Numbered from the stretch's first letter, positions 1 to 8,372 are shown. The stretch is 27,979 nucleotides of DNA from CAYMDP01 sp964389375 (GCA_964389375.1 CAYMDP010000037.1:1-27979); one strand, 5' to 3'. Translations and numbers: made by a program. Notes: a model not told the origin generated them from the letters alone.

Positions 1-172
1 CTGGGCTCTGGGGAACTGGTCTTTTTTTAAAACTGCGGCTTAGGACGAAGGCCTCGACCATAAAGACAATTTCTTTGGAAGGGGCTGGACTGCAATGCTA
101 ACCTGTGGATGTTGGCACAGTGTTAAGATACGACCAGCTAAAATGCGACTGAAGTTTGGGGGCCGTTTTTCA

Positions 173-1168
173 ATGATGATGGAATGTCCACGATGCGGCT
201 TTCAACAGCCTCAAGATCGCTACTGCGCCAACTGTGGTGTGGATATCGAGGCTCTGTCCAAAGCACCCGAGCCTTTGGTCCAGCAACTTTTAAAAAATCA
301 GTTTTTCTATCTCGCTTTAGCTGCAGTGGTTTTGGTCGGAGTCTATTTTACGATTTCAAAAATTCAAGGGCCCGAGACTTCATCAAGCTCGGTGTCCGAG
401 GGCCAAATTGCAAAGGCCGCCCCTTCGCAAAGTCCCGTGGCTCGCTCGGCCCCAAGCCCTACGCAGAATCAGACCAAAGAAGTTGCAAAACAGAATGCAA
501 AAGCCCTATCAGCCTCAAATGTTCAAGCGGCGCAGGGAAGCGCCTCTCTTCTTGAAGACAACCCGGATTCAAATGCCGCAGCCACCACGACTGCTGCCGG
601 TGCCGCCGCAAATACCAGTGCGCCCGCGACCGCCGAAGTCAAAGCTGTCCCCCGCCAAATGACAACAGAGTTTTGGGAAGTTCCAAGGGAAAGTCTAAAC
701 CAGATTTTTAGCCTGAGTCAGATTCTCTTCGAAGGAGCGCAAAGTCGCATGGTGATGTTTCCCGATAGCGAACGTTTGCAAAGCTTTTTAAGATCTGCCC
801 GTAAACTTTCTGGCGGAAGAAATTCTCCACTGACCCCGAATCAAGCAGTCAGCTTAGCTTTTGGCGATGCCACGGAAGATGGCTTAGCTTTAAGCCTAGA
901 GATTATGCCGAACAAACTTGAAGCGGGCCTCGGGGAACTTGACCTCGCCGTAAATTTTAGAGGGGAAGCGAGCAGTGCACCCATCCAGTGGGAAGCCAGC
1001 CCAAGCCTTCGCTCAAAACAAGTTCTCTTAATTGCAGGTCTTCTTCCTCACAAAGCTTTAAATCCGGAGTTACTCAAAGGCCTGGGACCAAGCCCGATGC
1101 AAATTCTGGAGTCTCCAGACTTTTTAGAAAACCAAACCGAATTCCTAATCGTTATCGAGTTAAAATAA
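173..1168 (+). CDS. Zinc-ribbon, single-pass membrane protein of unknown function
   Basis: The protein opens with a zinc ribbon: CPRCG at residues 5-9 and CANCG at 18-22, a four-cysteine treble-clef-like knuckle of the zinc_ribbon_2 type. One hydrophobic segment follows (about 44-61). A low-complexity Ala/Ser/Thr/Pro/Gln linker of about 120 residues then leads to a C-terminal folded domain of about 160 residues that I do not recognise. The knuckle is therefore probably cytoplasmic and the C-terminal domain periplasmic (inference). The frame is open from 95, but the 26 residues before the triple ATG at 173/176/179 look unlike a domain and put nothing useful before the ribbon, so I start at 173; GGGGG lies about 10 nt upstream. 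The same architecture is common in delta-proteobacterial genomes without a defined role. An intrinsic terminator follows about 110 nt downstream. Confidence 0.8.
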   Translation: MMMECPRCGFQQPQDRYCANCGVDIEALSKAPEPLVQQLLKNQFFYLALAAVVLVGVYFTISKIQGPETSSSSVSEGQIAKAAPSQSPVARSAPSPTQNQTKEVAKQNAKALSASNVQAAQGSASLLEDNPDSNAAATTTAAGAAANTSAPATAEVKAVPRQMTTEFWEVPRESLNQIFSLSQILFEGAQSRMVMFPDSERLQSFLRSARKLSGGRNSPLTPNQAVSLAFGDATEDGLALSLEIMPNKLEAGLGELDLAVNFRGEASSAPIQWEASPSLRSKQVLLIAGLLPHKALNPELLKGLGPSPMQILESPDFLENQTEFLIVIELK

Positions 1169-1280
1169 ATTCAGGCTCCAGGTCCTAAACGTGATCGCAG
1201 AGTATCGTTAATTATTGATTTCACGACTAGGTACTCAGTGTCGCCTTCGGTGAAGGATTCAATCAATCAATGACCTGTTA

Positions 1281-1311
1281 AAAAAAAGGCCTCGGATCCC
1301 GAGGCCTTTTT
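1281..1311. terminator. Bidirectional rho-independent terminator
   Basis: A perfect 8-bp stem GGCCTCGG/CCGAGGCC with loop ATC is flanked by an A run on the left and a T run on the right, so it can end transcription on both strands. It lies between the convergent zinc-ribbon gene and the peroxiredoxin gene. Confidence 0.92.
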
Positions 1312-1337
1312 GGATTATCTAAATAGTAAAAATGAAT

Positions 1338-2072
1338 TTACTGCTGTGAATGATCAGGAGTTGAATTCAGGTTTTTGACAAAACTTAAAACTTCAGCGGC
1401 GTGGCCCTCGGGTTTTACTCCGCGCCATTCTTTAACTAGGTTTCCTTGAGCATCAATAATGAATGTGCTGCGCTCGATGCCGCGGACTTGTTTGCCGTAC
1501 ATGTTCTTCATCTTGATCACGCCAAAAGTTTTGCACAGGTCTTCATTTTGATCGCTGATCAAATCTACAGAGTAGCACTCTTTGGTTTTAAATTTTTCGT
1601 GAGACTTAAGATCGTCACGAGAAACACCCAACACTTCGGTGTTTAGGCCCTTAAAACTTTCGTGCAGTTTTGTGAACTCATGACCTTCTAAAGTGCAACC
1701 AGGAGTCGCGTCTTTTGGATAAAAGAATAGAACTAAATTTTTTCCCTTAAGACCGGCGAGGCTAATGTGTTTTCCGCCAGTGGCTGGAAGGCTAAAGTTT
1801 GGAACCGCAGCTCCGACTTTAACTTTTGCAGGCTCAAGGTTTGGCATCGCATTTTTAACAACCGACTGCATTGGACGAGCTTTTTTTGTCGCCTTTTTCG
1901 TCGTCGCTTTCATCGAAGCCTTTTTTGTGGCTTTTTTTGCGCTTGTTTTGGCGGTTTTCTTAGTCGCCTTCGCGGCTTTTTTTGTGGCTTTCCTGCTCGC
2001 CTTCTTAGCTGTTTTTTTTGTCGCTTTTTTCGTACTTTTTTTCGTCGCTTTTTTTGCCTTCTTTTTGGCCAT
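1338..2072 (-). CDS. bcp: Peroxiredoxin (BCP/PrxQ family) with Lys/Ala-rich histone H1-like N-terminal tail
   Basis: Residues about 84-235 form a complete thioredoxin-fold peroxiredoxin: FFYPKDATPGCTLEG carries the peroxidatic Cys126 in the TPGCT signature, and FGV, RSTFIID and the C-terminal helix are in place. It should reduce hydrogen peroxide and organic peroxides using thiol donors. The usual PrxQ resolving Cys five residues after the peroxidatic one is absent (His/Glu there), so it is either a 1-Cys enzyme or uses Cys157 or Cys174-region cysteines. The first about 66 residues are almost entirely Lys, Ala, Thr and Ser in KKATKK-type repeats, like bacterial H1-like proteins (AlgP, HctB), and would bind nucleic acid (inference). 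There is no signal peptide. An AAAGGGG ribosome site stands just upstream of the ATG. The tail is the unusual part; the enzyme call is firm. Confidence 0.93.
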   Translation of the reverse strand: MAKKKAKKATKKSTKKATKKTAKKASRKATKKAAKATKKTAKTSAKKATKKASMKATTKKATKKARPMQSVVKNAMPNLEPAKVKVGAAVPNFSLPATGGKHISLAGLKGKNLVLFFYPKDATPGCTLEGHEFTKLHESFKGLNTEVLGVSRDDLKSHEKFKTKECYSVDLISDQNEDLCKTFGVIKMKNMYGKQVRGIERSTFIIDAQGNLVKEWRGVKPEGHAAEVLSFVKNLNSTPDHSQQ

Positions 2073-2151
2073 GATTTTCCCCTTTAAGGATCAGTCTTTT
2101 TTGTTCCATTGGACGGCTGATGTCCGTCGGTCAAGGATTTATCACAAAAGC

Positions 2152-2165
2152 AATGGCGCGCCATT
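2152..2165. promoter_or_regulatory. 14-bp perfect palindrome between divergent bcp and tdk
   Basis: AATGGCGCGCCATT is a perfect palindrome in the 200-bp divergent spacer. It has the size of a dimeric repressor site, but chance cannot be excluded for a single copy. Confidence 0.25.
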
Positions 2166-2205
2166 AAATTTAATTTCTAGCTCGCAAAGACAAGGCGCAA
2201 CAGGC

Positions 2206-2235
2206 TTTACAGAAAAACCCGACTGTGAGTAGGAT
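2206..2235 (+). promoter_or_regulatory. Possible sigma70-type promoter for tdk
   Basis: TTTACA and TAGGAT are separated by 18 nt, upstream of the tdk ribosome site. The match to the consensus is moderate. Confidence 0.3.
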
Positions 2236-2272
2236 CTATTCCTTGGGGACATTTTAAGGGAGGGGATAATCT

Positions 2273-2911
2273 GTGACGGAAACCTTTATGCGACATAAAG
2301 TTCGGCCCGGTTGGATCGAAGTTATTGCCGGATGTATGTACAGTGGTAAAACTGAGGAGCTGATTAAGCAGGTTCGACGAGCCGAATTCGGAAAGCTTCG
2401 AGTGCAGGTTTTTAAGCCTAAGATCGACGACCGTTACTCTGAGGATCAAGTCGCCTCTCATAATCAGACCAAGCTCCCCTCTGTCGTGATCGAAGAAGCC
2501 ATTAGCATCTTGTCCCTTGTTGAGCGCAATACAGAAGTTGTCGCTATCGATGAAGGGCAGTTTTTTGGTGAGGATTTAATCCGAGTTGCCTCAACTCTGG
2601 CCGACGCGGGCAAAAGAGTCATTGTCGCGGGCCTTGATACCGACTGGAGAGGCCGCCCGTTTGGACCAATTCCTGAACTCTTGGCCATCGCCGAAGTCGT
2701 GCGTAAACAACACGCCATTTGTGTCGTCTGTGGAGAACCAGCCACCCGCACTCAACGCTTGATTGCCGCAGAAGGAGACATCTTAGTTGGATCCACCGAG
2801 GCCTATGAAGCCCGATGCCGGACACACTTCGATCCAGAGCTCAGTCTGCGCATGATGAAAAGTAAAAAGTCTCGCAAAGAATCCGCCAAAGAAATTTCCC
2901 CAGCCCCCTAG
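2273..2911 (+). CDS. tdk: Thymidine kinase (type II)
   Basis: Phosphorylates thymidine to dTMP with ATP in the cytoplasmic salvage pathway. The P-loop is GCMYSGKT (residues 20-27), the catalytic Glu94 sits in AIDEGQFF, and the zinc-binding lasso has Cys150, Cys153, Cys182 and His185 (CVVCG and RCRTH). Length is normal for the family; a short basic tail of about 20 residues follows. The start is GTG at 2273, supported by a strong GGGAGGGG site about 7 nt upstream; an in-frame ATG at 2288 is an alternative. The stop codon lies inside a 16-bp palindrome (2902-2917), and a large hairpin element begins about 50 nt further on. Confidence 0.96.
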   Translation: MTETFMRHKVRPGWIEVIAGCMYSGKTEELIKQVRRAEFGKLRVQVFKPKIDDRYSEDQVASHNQTKLPSVVIEEAISILSLVERNTEVVAIDEGQFFGEDLIRVASTLADAGKRVIVAGLDTDWRGRPFGPIPELLAIAEVVRKQHAICVVCGEPATRTQRLIAAEGDILVGSTEAYEARCRTHFDPELSLRMMKSKKSRKESAKEISPAP

Positions 2912-2957
2912 GGGGCTTCGCTTGCAAAAGTTCGAACTGCGAAAAGGCACAGCCTTT
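2902..2957. terminator. Hairpin cluster at the end of tdk
   Basis: Three self-complementary units follow one another: AGCCCCCTAGGGGGCT (2902-2917, containing the tdk stop), AGTTCGAACT (2929-2938) and AAAGGC-ACA-GCCTTT (2943-2957). None has a clean U-run, so termination is only a guess; the structure itself is plain. Confidence 0.35.
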
Positions 2958-2959
2958 AG

Positions 2960-3030
2960 CCGGCACGCCATCCGTGGCTCGCGGCCTGGTCCATCCTGGA
3001 CCGGGCAGTGAGCCATGGATGGCGAGCCGG
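2960..3030. repeat. Dispersed palindromic element, copy A (symmetrical form)
   Basis: The two arms, 2960-2993 and 2997-3030, are 34 nt each around the loop TCC; 29 positions pair by Watson-Crick and three more by G-U in RNA. The apex TGGTCCATCCTGGACC is shared with copies B, C and D. Here both flanks are the long side module (ACGCCATCC..TGGCTC type), whereas the other copies have one long and one short flank. It lies between the convergent tdk and the 3074 gene. Confidence 0.85.
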
Positions 3031-3073
3031 TTGAGACTCCCTTTGCATTTTCTCAAAATGGATTCGGTGAAAC

Positions 3074-3985
3074 TTAATGGACTGTTAGGGATTTTACTCG
3101 GTTGAAGGGTCTTAAACGCTCTTGATAGGCTAAGATTTCGGTTTTGTTGTAGGGCAAATCTTTGAGGCGGCCAACCGCGATTTGACCGAGAGCACACTTT
3201 GGGTCACCCCAGTAAAGTCCCAGTTTATTAAATTTCTCCTGATGGCGCTCGAACCAATCCTTCACGCGATTAGAATACCAAGCGGTCGACCAGTGACCCG
3301 AGGAAGAACCAAACCAAAAGGCTGTGTCCGCGCTCATCACTCTTGCAGGTTGAATATGCTCTAATGGAATATCATCATCGCCAGAGCGATACAGTTCGAT
3401 AAGATGGCGCCCGACCTGAGAGTAGTTTAAATATGCATGGCCAAAATAGCCCTCGAGGTCAAACTCCTGATAGTGATCCTCTTTGAAGGGTAGAATATGA
3501 GGATTCTTCCAGGTCACCACAAGTCGAGCATCTGGTATTCCCGTGGTTTGTACTGCACGCTCTGCAGACAAAGCGGACTCGATGGCATGAATACCAACAT
3601 TAAATTCACACCAAAGATCCCGATGATCTTTCTTGGCAAAATCGTCTACCAGATTACCGTGAGCAAAGTTTTGATGAAGGTCGTTTAAGGATTCCTGAAG
3701 CTGCTCTTTCTGAAGGCTTGGAAATTTCAACTCGGGATGAGCCACCGCAAGCCGAGCCAAAATGACCTCAAGCTTTCCCACCAAATCACGGACCTCCTCG
3801 TCCGAGGATCGGCCCTTCCAGTTGTAGAACCTGCGATCTTCGTAAATTCCATCGGGGTTGGCCTTCTCAATACATTCGGCCCAGATTTGGGCAACTTCAT
3901 TTTGACGGATGTCGTATTCAAGGACGATTTCGTCGGATTGGTCGTTGGTTAACACCAAGCTCATGTTTTTATAGATCTTGCTCAT
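3074..3985 (-). CDS. Conserved-looking soluble protein, function unknown
   Basis: A 303-residue protein that I do not recognise. It has no signal peptide and no membrane segment. It is rich in aromatic residues in its second half, with several His/Trp-containing stretches (for example FWFGSSSGHWSTAWYSNRV at about 223-241) that look like a folded, possibly ligand-binding domain. The N-terminal part is acidic. There is no clear ribosome site: the ATG at 3985 is followed by a second in-frame ATG seven codons on (3964), so either may be used. It is convergent with tdk and divergent from hpt, with no sign that it belongs to either function. The long uninterrupted frame and normal composition make it a real gene. 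Confidence 0.8.
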   Translation of the reverse strand: MSKIYKNMSLVLTNDQSDEIVLEYDIRQNEVAQIWAECIEKANPDGIYEDRRFYNWKGRSSDEEVRDLVGKLEVILARLAVAHPELKFPSLQKEQLQESLNDLHQNFAHGNLVDDFAKKDHRDLWCEFNVGIHAIESALSAERAVQTTGIPDARLVVTWKNPHILPFKEDHYQEFDLEGYFGHAYLNYSQVGRHLIELYRSGDDDIPLEHIQPARVMSADTAFWFGSSSGHWSTAWYSNRVKDWFERHQEKFNKLGLYWGDPKCALGQIAVGRLKDLPYNKTEILAYQERLRPFNRVKSLTVH

Positions 3986-4155
3986 TCAGATTTAAGATAC
4001 CCCCAGCTATTGGGGCTATGTAAAGGAAAAAGCCCACTGCCGGGGCCGCTCGCCTAGGCACAATGCGTCCGAAACCCAGGCTTAATGGGTCCACGAGGTT
4101 GAATCTTGGCCCGAGCTTTGGCAAGATCGCCGAACGAGTTACCTAAGGAGAGCCC

Positions 4156-4686
4156 ATGGACATGGTAAAGTTAAGCCCTCTGATCACTGAAAAACAAATC
4201 TCTGACCGCATTAAGGTGTTGGGGAAAGAGCTTACCGAAAAATTTAAGGGCGATAAAATTGTTGCAGTTGGTGTTTTAAACGGATCCTTTATGTTCTTTT
4301 CTGATCTGATCCGTGAAATCGACACAGACGTGATTTGTGATTTTTGCGGAGTTTCAAGCTACAGCAATGCCATTACCTCTTCTGGAGAAGTGAAGATCAC
4401 CCTAGATCTAAACTCATCGGTTAAAGGAAAAAACGTTGTCATCATCGAAGACATCGTGGACACGGGCCTGACCATGAATTTTTTAAAAGCCCATATCGAA
4501 AGCCGCGGACCTAAAAGCATTACGACCGCTTCTTTACTTTTGAAGCCCCAGGCCCTAAAGGTGAAATGCCCCATGGATTATGTCGGCTTTGAAATTGCGA
4601 ATGATTTTGTCGTGGGATATGGCTTGGATTACCAAGGGCTTTACAGAAATCTGCCCTATATTGCTCAAATTCAAAACATTAATTAA
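4156..4686 (+). CDS. hpt: Hypoxanthine(-guanine) phosphoribosyltransferase
   Basis: Transfers phosphoribosyl from PRPP to hypoxanthine or guanine, giving IMP or GMP in purine salvage. The PRPP-binding loop VVIIEDIVDTGLT is at 94-106, with the acidic pair Glu98-Asp99 in the family position. The flexible-loop sequence SSYSNAITSSGE is at about 67-78, and the base-binding tail FEIANDFVVGYGLDYQGLYR is at about 144-163. The 176-residue length is normal. AAGGAG (4145-4150) precedes the ATG by five bases. A strong terminator follows. Thymidine kinase lies 1.2 kb away, so two salvage genes share this area although they are not one operon. Confidence 0.97.
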   Translation: MDMVKLSPLITEKQISDRIKVLGKELTEKFKGDKIVAVGVLNGSFMFFSDLIREIDTDVICDFCGVSSYSNAITSSGEVKITLDLNSSVKGKNVVIIEDIVDTGLTMNFLKAHIESRGPKSITTASLLLKPQALKVKCPMDYVGFEIANDFVVGYGLDYQGLYRNLPYIAQIQNIN

Positions 4687-4700
4687 AACGGGTTTTGAAT

Positions 4701-4730
4701 AAAAAAAGCCAGCATCCTGCTGGCTTTTTT
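4701..4730. terminator. Bidirectional rho-independent terminator
   Basis: The stem GCCAGCA/TGCTGGC with loop TCC is extended by A7 on the left and T6 on the right. It serves hpt on the plus strand and the secreted-protein gene on the minus strand. Confidence 0.93.
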
Positions 4731-4756
4731 ATTGGAATCTTTTTCCGACCTAAAAC

Positions 4757-5326
4757 TTAGTTCATCTTGAACGAAGTTAACTGGATCGTCACTTCACCAA
4801 ACTGGCTCGGTTGCTTTTGCTGAACCATGCCTGCGATTGGAATATCTGTATTCACCCAAATCTGTGATTCTGCATCCTGAGTAGAATCTTTGATCTTTAG
4901 GTAGGTCGTCAAAAAAGTTCCGGCAGGAACAGTGATCGTCTCTTCTTTCATGTCGATGATTTCAGTTTGCCCTGGCTCTGGAATACTTTGTTTTTCGCCA
5001 TTCACAAGCAACTGAAGAATTTGGCCGTTCGTTTTATCAACCAACATTTCAATTTTTTGCTTTTGGATCATCATATCAACGTTCTGCTCTAACCAAAAAC
5101 CTTCTGTCACTTCTTCACGAACCTTCATCTCCATAGTTCCTTTTAAGAAACCCATATCGATGTTGTAGTTTGCGTAATCTCCCACGGTCCAGGGAAGATT
5201 ATTGGCTTCAACTTCAGACATAATGCTTTGTTGAAGAGACTGAATGTTTAGAATTGGCTGCTGAATTAAATTCGCGCTAGCCGAAGACGTGAAAACTGCA
5301 AGACAAGCAATCCATAATGCTTTCAT
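4757..5326 (-). CDS. Exported protein of unknown function
   Basis: A 19-residue signal peptide (MKALWIACLAVFTSSASA) is followed by a 170-residue mature domain predicted to be largely beta: alternating polar and hydrophobic strands, a TVPAGTF turn at about 131-137 and no further membrane segment. The TVPAGTF...TYLKIK and IWVNTDIPIAGMV pattern resembles periplasmic lipocalin-like or DUF3108-like proteins, but the match is by eye only. A GGAGG site lies about 7 nt before the ATG. It is transcribed away from the cell-wall operon upstream and ends at the shared terminator, so it may be the last gene of that transcription unit (60-nt gap). Confidence 0.85.
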   Translation of the reverse strand: MKALWIACLAVFTSSASANLIQQPILNIQSLQQSIMSEVEANNLPWTVGDYANYNIDMGFLKGTMEMKVREEVTEGFWLEQNVDMMIQKQKIEMLVDKTNGQILQLLVNGEKQSIPEPGQTEIIDMKEETITVPAGTFLTTYLKIKDSTQDAESQIWVNTDIPIAGMVQQKQPSQFGEVTIQLTSFKMN

Positions 5327-5386
5327 AGTGAACCTCCTATTTGTTCGTTTTCAATCGAAGCATAGGTCTAGTGAGAAGTGCAAGCT

Positions 5387-6874
5387 TTAAAGTGAGCCGG
5401 CAGTTTGTGGAATTAAAAGGACTTGCCCGGCGCGCAATGATCTTGGGTCCCCTATTCCATTCAGCTCTGTGATTGCTCTTTGACTGACACCAAATTTTTC
5501 AGCGATCTGACTTAAAGTGTCACCCATCCCAACCTCATATCGAATCCCCTCGTTTGAGGGAGTAAAAGTCTCTTTCAGATTTTTTACCTCAGTTTGGGCC
5601 AGCTCAAATTTTTCGGGAAGAAGACGAACAAAACTTCGGCCAGAGACTGAAGCTTTTGATCTCCAGACATGAGGCTGAATATGGGGATTATATTCTTGAG
5701 CCATCACTGAATTTCCATCGAACCATTCGATAAGTTTTGTCGTGGAAAGATTTCGACTTAGCTTTAACTCTTTAGACTGAAGAGGCGGCATTCGAAGGAC
5801 CGGTCCAAAATATTTACTGGCCTCCCGCTCAACCTGAAGGGCCGCCAAGAAGCTGGCATAAAAGCTAGCCGAGGCAAATCCAAAGCGCCCTTTGCGAACA
5901 TCTGTTAATTCGGCCAAATCACGGCTGCCCACTCTTTGAACCATTCTTCGAATCCCAGAGGGGCCGTGATTATAGCCGGTTACGGCCAGCGGCCAGCTTT
6001 CGAGCATCTGATAATTGTGGCGTAACTTTCTCGCGGCCGCCTGAGTTGCTCTTAAAGGGTCGTTTCTTTCATCGACCGAGCTATCAAGACGCATATACTG
6101 CCTTCCAGTACTTCGCATAAACTGCCAGATCCCGCTGGCGCCAACTCGAGATCTTGCCTTTAAGTTAAACGAACTTTCGACAAACACCATACGAATCAGT
6201 TCTCTGGGCATACCCATCTCGGTAAAAATCTGTTCCATCTCTTGAATGTATCTTCCGGACTGATAGATCCCTTGAACAAATCGATCTTTTTGACCCAGTT
6301 GAAAGCGAAGTCGCCCAACTCTGCTGGCTTCGAGAAACTTATTTTTTCCTTCAACTTTTTCAAAAAGATTCCAAATTCTTAAATCCTCACCCTCAAGGCC
6401 TTCAGGGCCAGAGAGCGTTTGCAGCCGCTCAAGTCGTTCTTTAATTTTAATTTTTGCCTCGTCCACTTTCATTTTTCGGGCGCGGGCTTGCTCTCTAAGG
6501 CTTAGCTCTGAGTTTTTCATAATGTCGCCGAAATCCACAGGCTCATAGACAAGATGAACATAAAGACTGTCATGAAGAACACCCTGATCTGAAGTATACT
6601 TCGTGTAAATGTCTACCCAAAAGGCAACCCGCTCCTCCATCCCTTTTGGGATAGCAAAGGCATCGGGGCCGTAGCCTAGAGCAGACTCTTGACCCGAATA
6701 ATCCGGAGCCTTCCAGGGCAGAGCTTTAGAAATATCCAAGGGGCCAAAGGAATCCAAAAACATGACCGGCGTGTCCGGGTCCACTTCAATCGCTTTCGGA
6801 ATTTCTTGAGCACTCGGCTGAGTTGATAGAATAAAAGAGACTAGGCCTAACCTAAGCCAAGTTTGAATGGACAT
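5387..6874 (-). CDS. mltD: Membrane-bound lytic murein transglycosylase D-like, with LysM
   Basis: Cleaves the MurNAc-GlcNAc bond of peptidoglycan, leaving 1,6-anhydro ends. After a signal peptide (about 1-24) comes a 190-residue, partly helical region, then the SLT domain: the catalytic Glu234 lies in VFVESSFN, followed by SRVGASGIWQFM and the GYNHGPSGI motif at about 301-309. One LysM domain, which binds glycan strands, closes the protein (about 446-492, VGMGDTLSQIAEKFGVS). Residue numbers count from the GTG at 6877; I prefer the ATG at 6874, which follows GGGGGAG. The gene starts only a few bases after the carboxypeptidase stop, so both are almost surely co-transcribed. I see no lipobox, so it is probably soluble in the periplasm or exported further. 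Confidence 0.92.
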   Translation of the reverse strand: MSIQTWLRLGLVSFILSTQPSAQEIPKAIEVDPDTPVMFLDSFGPLDISKALPWKAPDYSGQESALGYGPDAFAIPKGMEERVAFWVDIYTKYTSDQGVLHDSLYVHLVYEPVDFGDIMKNSELSLREQARARKMKVDEAKIKIKERLERLQTLSGPEGLEGEDLRIWNLFEKVEGKNKFLEASRVGRLRFQLGQKDRFVQGIYQSGRYIQEMEQIFTEMGMPRELIRMVFVESSFNLKARSRVGASGIWQFMRSTGRQYMRLDSSVDERNDPLRATQAAARKLRHNYQMLESWPLAVTGYNHGPSGIRRMVQRVGSRDLAELTDVRKGRFGFASASFYASFLAALQVEREASKYFGPVLRMPPLQSKELKLSRNLSTTKLIEWFDGNSVMAQEYNPHIQPHVWRSKASVSGRSFVRLLPEKFELAQTEVKNLKETFTPSNEGIRYEVGMGDTLSQIAEKFGVSQRAITELNGIGDPRSLRAGQVLLIPQTAGSL

Positions 6875-6882
6875 CACTCCCC

Positions 6883-8307
6883 CTAAAAAACCAACTCCGC
6901 ACTGAGGCGGTCAAACAATCCCATCGCCTCAACTTTATTGCCGTCTGATCCATTAAATAAAAAAACAAAGGTCAAAATTCTTCCGTCTTTACGTCCGGCA
7001 TAACCGGCTAGGCCCGAAACTCCGTTTAGCATTCCGGTCTTCGCGCGAATCCATCCAGAGGCTGGGCCTTTATTTCGATTCTTTAAAGTCCCATCAATTC
7101 CAGATATGGGATAAGAACTTAAAGCCTCTGCAAAAGAAGAAAAATCTTTCGACATCGCGTGGAGAACCTCAAGGAGGTGGCGCGGCTTAAACTGATTTTC
7201 TCGACTTAAACCAGAGGGATTTACAAGTTTAAATTGGTCTCGAGGAACTCCAGATTTTACGACGAACTTTCGAATCTCTTCTACGCCGGTTTCCATTTTT
7301 GCCGAAGACTCGCCGGCTTCAGCAGCTAAATTTTTGGCCATCATCTCTGCAACAAAATTATTCGAGAACTTCATCAAATCATGAATAATCTGACCGACAG
7401 GTTTTCCTTCGGCCCGCGCAAGCAGGCTTGAGCTCTTGGGACAAATCCCGCGTTTTACCTGGCCCGAACTCACAGAAATTCCGCGTTGAGATAAAAAGCT
7501 AACTAAGTTTTGTCCACTCCAGATATCTGGCTCAGAGATATTCTTGTAGCTGACCACCTCAGGACTGCCTAAAGCAATATTGCCCGAGACATGGACGCTG
7601 GTCCCAGATCTTGAAACCGCAATACGGCTTTTGCTCCCGGGCTTTGACGTCTTCGCTTGATTGACTAACTTGATATAACTATTTTCAGGATCTACAAAAA
7701 CTTGCGCCGGATCCCCAGAAGACTTTCCCGCTCGAACAAATACATTGACCGAGTTCCAGTTAAAAGACATCGCACCAATCGGGGCGTCATAGGCACGATC
7801 TACGCGATCCGGAGTCCGACTGGAATCACTTCGAACAGAGTCAAACCTGGAGTCATCCACAAGGACTGAGCCTTCGATCTTCTTGATGCCAGTCCGAACA
7901 AATTCATTAACCAGAAACCACATTGTTTCGGAGACAAATCCAGGGTCTCCGCCCCCGACAAGACACAAATCCCCTTTTAGTGAACTTCCTGAAATTGAGG
8001 CCGAAGAGCGTAACTGAGTTTCAAACTTTTTTCCGGGTCCCAGGGAAGAGATCACTGCGCCTGCAGTTAATATCTTCGTGACTGATGCGGGAATCATAAG
8101 GCGATCAGGATTTAAGGCGTAGATTTCGTGCTTCGGAGCCCCATCGTCATAGGTCACTAAAATTCCCAGACTTTTTTCTAAACCAGATTTTTTGACTGCT
8201 TTTTCAAGACGCGCCCTTAAATCTTGCTCCCACTTTGACTCCTCAGAGAAAGCTCCGTGAGATGCAAATATGTTGCTAAATAAAAATAAGCCTAAAAGCG
8301 TTCGCAT
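6883..8307 (-). CDS. dacB: D-alanyl-D-alanine carboxypeptidase/endopeptidase, PBP4 (S13) family
   Basis: A penicillin-binding protein that trims pentapeptide stems and cuts 4-3 cross-links. All three active-site motifs are visible: Ser75-Val-Thr-Lys78 (SxxK), Ser315-Asn-Asn317 (SxN) and Lys423-Thr-Gly425 (KTG). The long insert between the first and second motifs is the hallmark of the PBP4 type, and the 474-residue length equals that of E. coli PBP4. A signal peptide covers about the first 21 residues. It is the first gene of a two-gene operon with the lytic transglycosylase, joining a peptide-cutting and a glycan-cutting enzyme. In predatory relatives PBP4-type enzymes act on prey wall; whether this one does cannot be told from sequence. 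Confidence 0.95.
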   Translation of the reverse strand: MRTLLGLFLFSNIFASHGAFSEESKWEQDLRARLEKAVKKSGLEKSLGILVTYDDGAPKHEIYALNPDRLMIPASVTKILTAGAVISSLGPGKKFETQLRSSASISGSSLKGDLCLVGGGDPGFVSETMWFLVNEFVRTGIKKIEGSVLVDDSRFDSVRSDSSRTPDRVDRAYDAPIGAMSFNWNSVNVFVRAGKSSGDPAQVFVDPENSYIKLVNQAKTSKPGSKSRIAVSRSGTSVHVSGNIALGSPEVVSYKNISEPDIWSGQNLVSFLSQRGISVSSGQVKRGICPKSSSLLARAEGKPVGQIIHDLMKFSNNFVAEMMAKNLAAEAGESSAKMETGVEEIRKFVVKSGVPRDQFKLVNPSGLSRENQFKPRHLLEVLHAMSKDFSSFAEALSSYPISGIDGTLKNRNKGPASGWIRAKTGMLNGVSGLAGYAGRKDGRILTFVFLFNGSDGNKVEAMGLFDRLSAELVF

Positions 8308-8372
8308 TAATCATCCCACCCGTTCACAATCCGATGTACAGTATAGCGAAACTTCACGCAGAAAGGAAAGGG

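Noticed and set aside
1765..2232. A 155-codon plus-strand frame rich in Phe, Ala and Val opposite the peroxiredoxin gene
   Set aside because: It is the complement of the Lys-rich tail (AAG/AAA read as CTT/TTT) and lies opposite a gene with clear catalytic motifs.
2841..3197. A 118-codon minus-strand frame across the end of tdk and hairpin copy A
   Set aside because: It runs through the palindrome, overlaps two convincing genes and has no ribosome site.
4063..4146. A 27-codon frame that ends in the ribosome site of hpt and might be a leader peptide
   Set aside because: No ribosome site of its own, no regulatory codon run and no attenuator hairpin follow it; probably chance.
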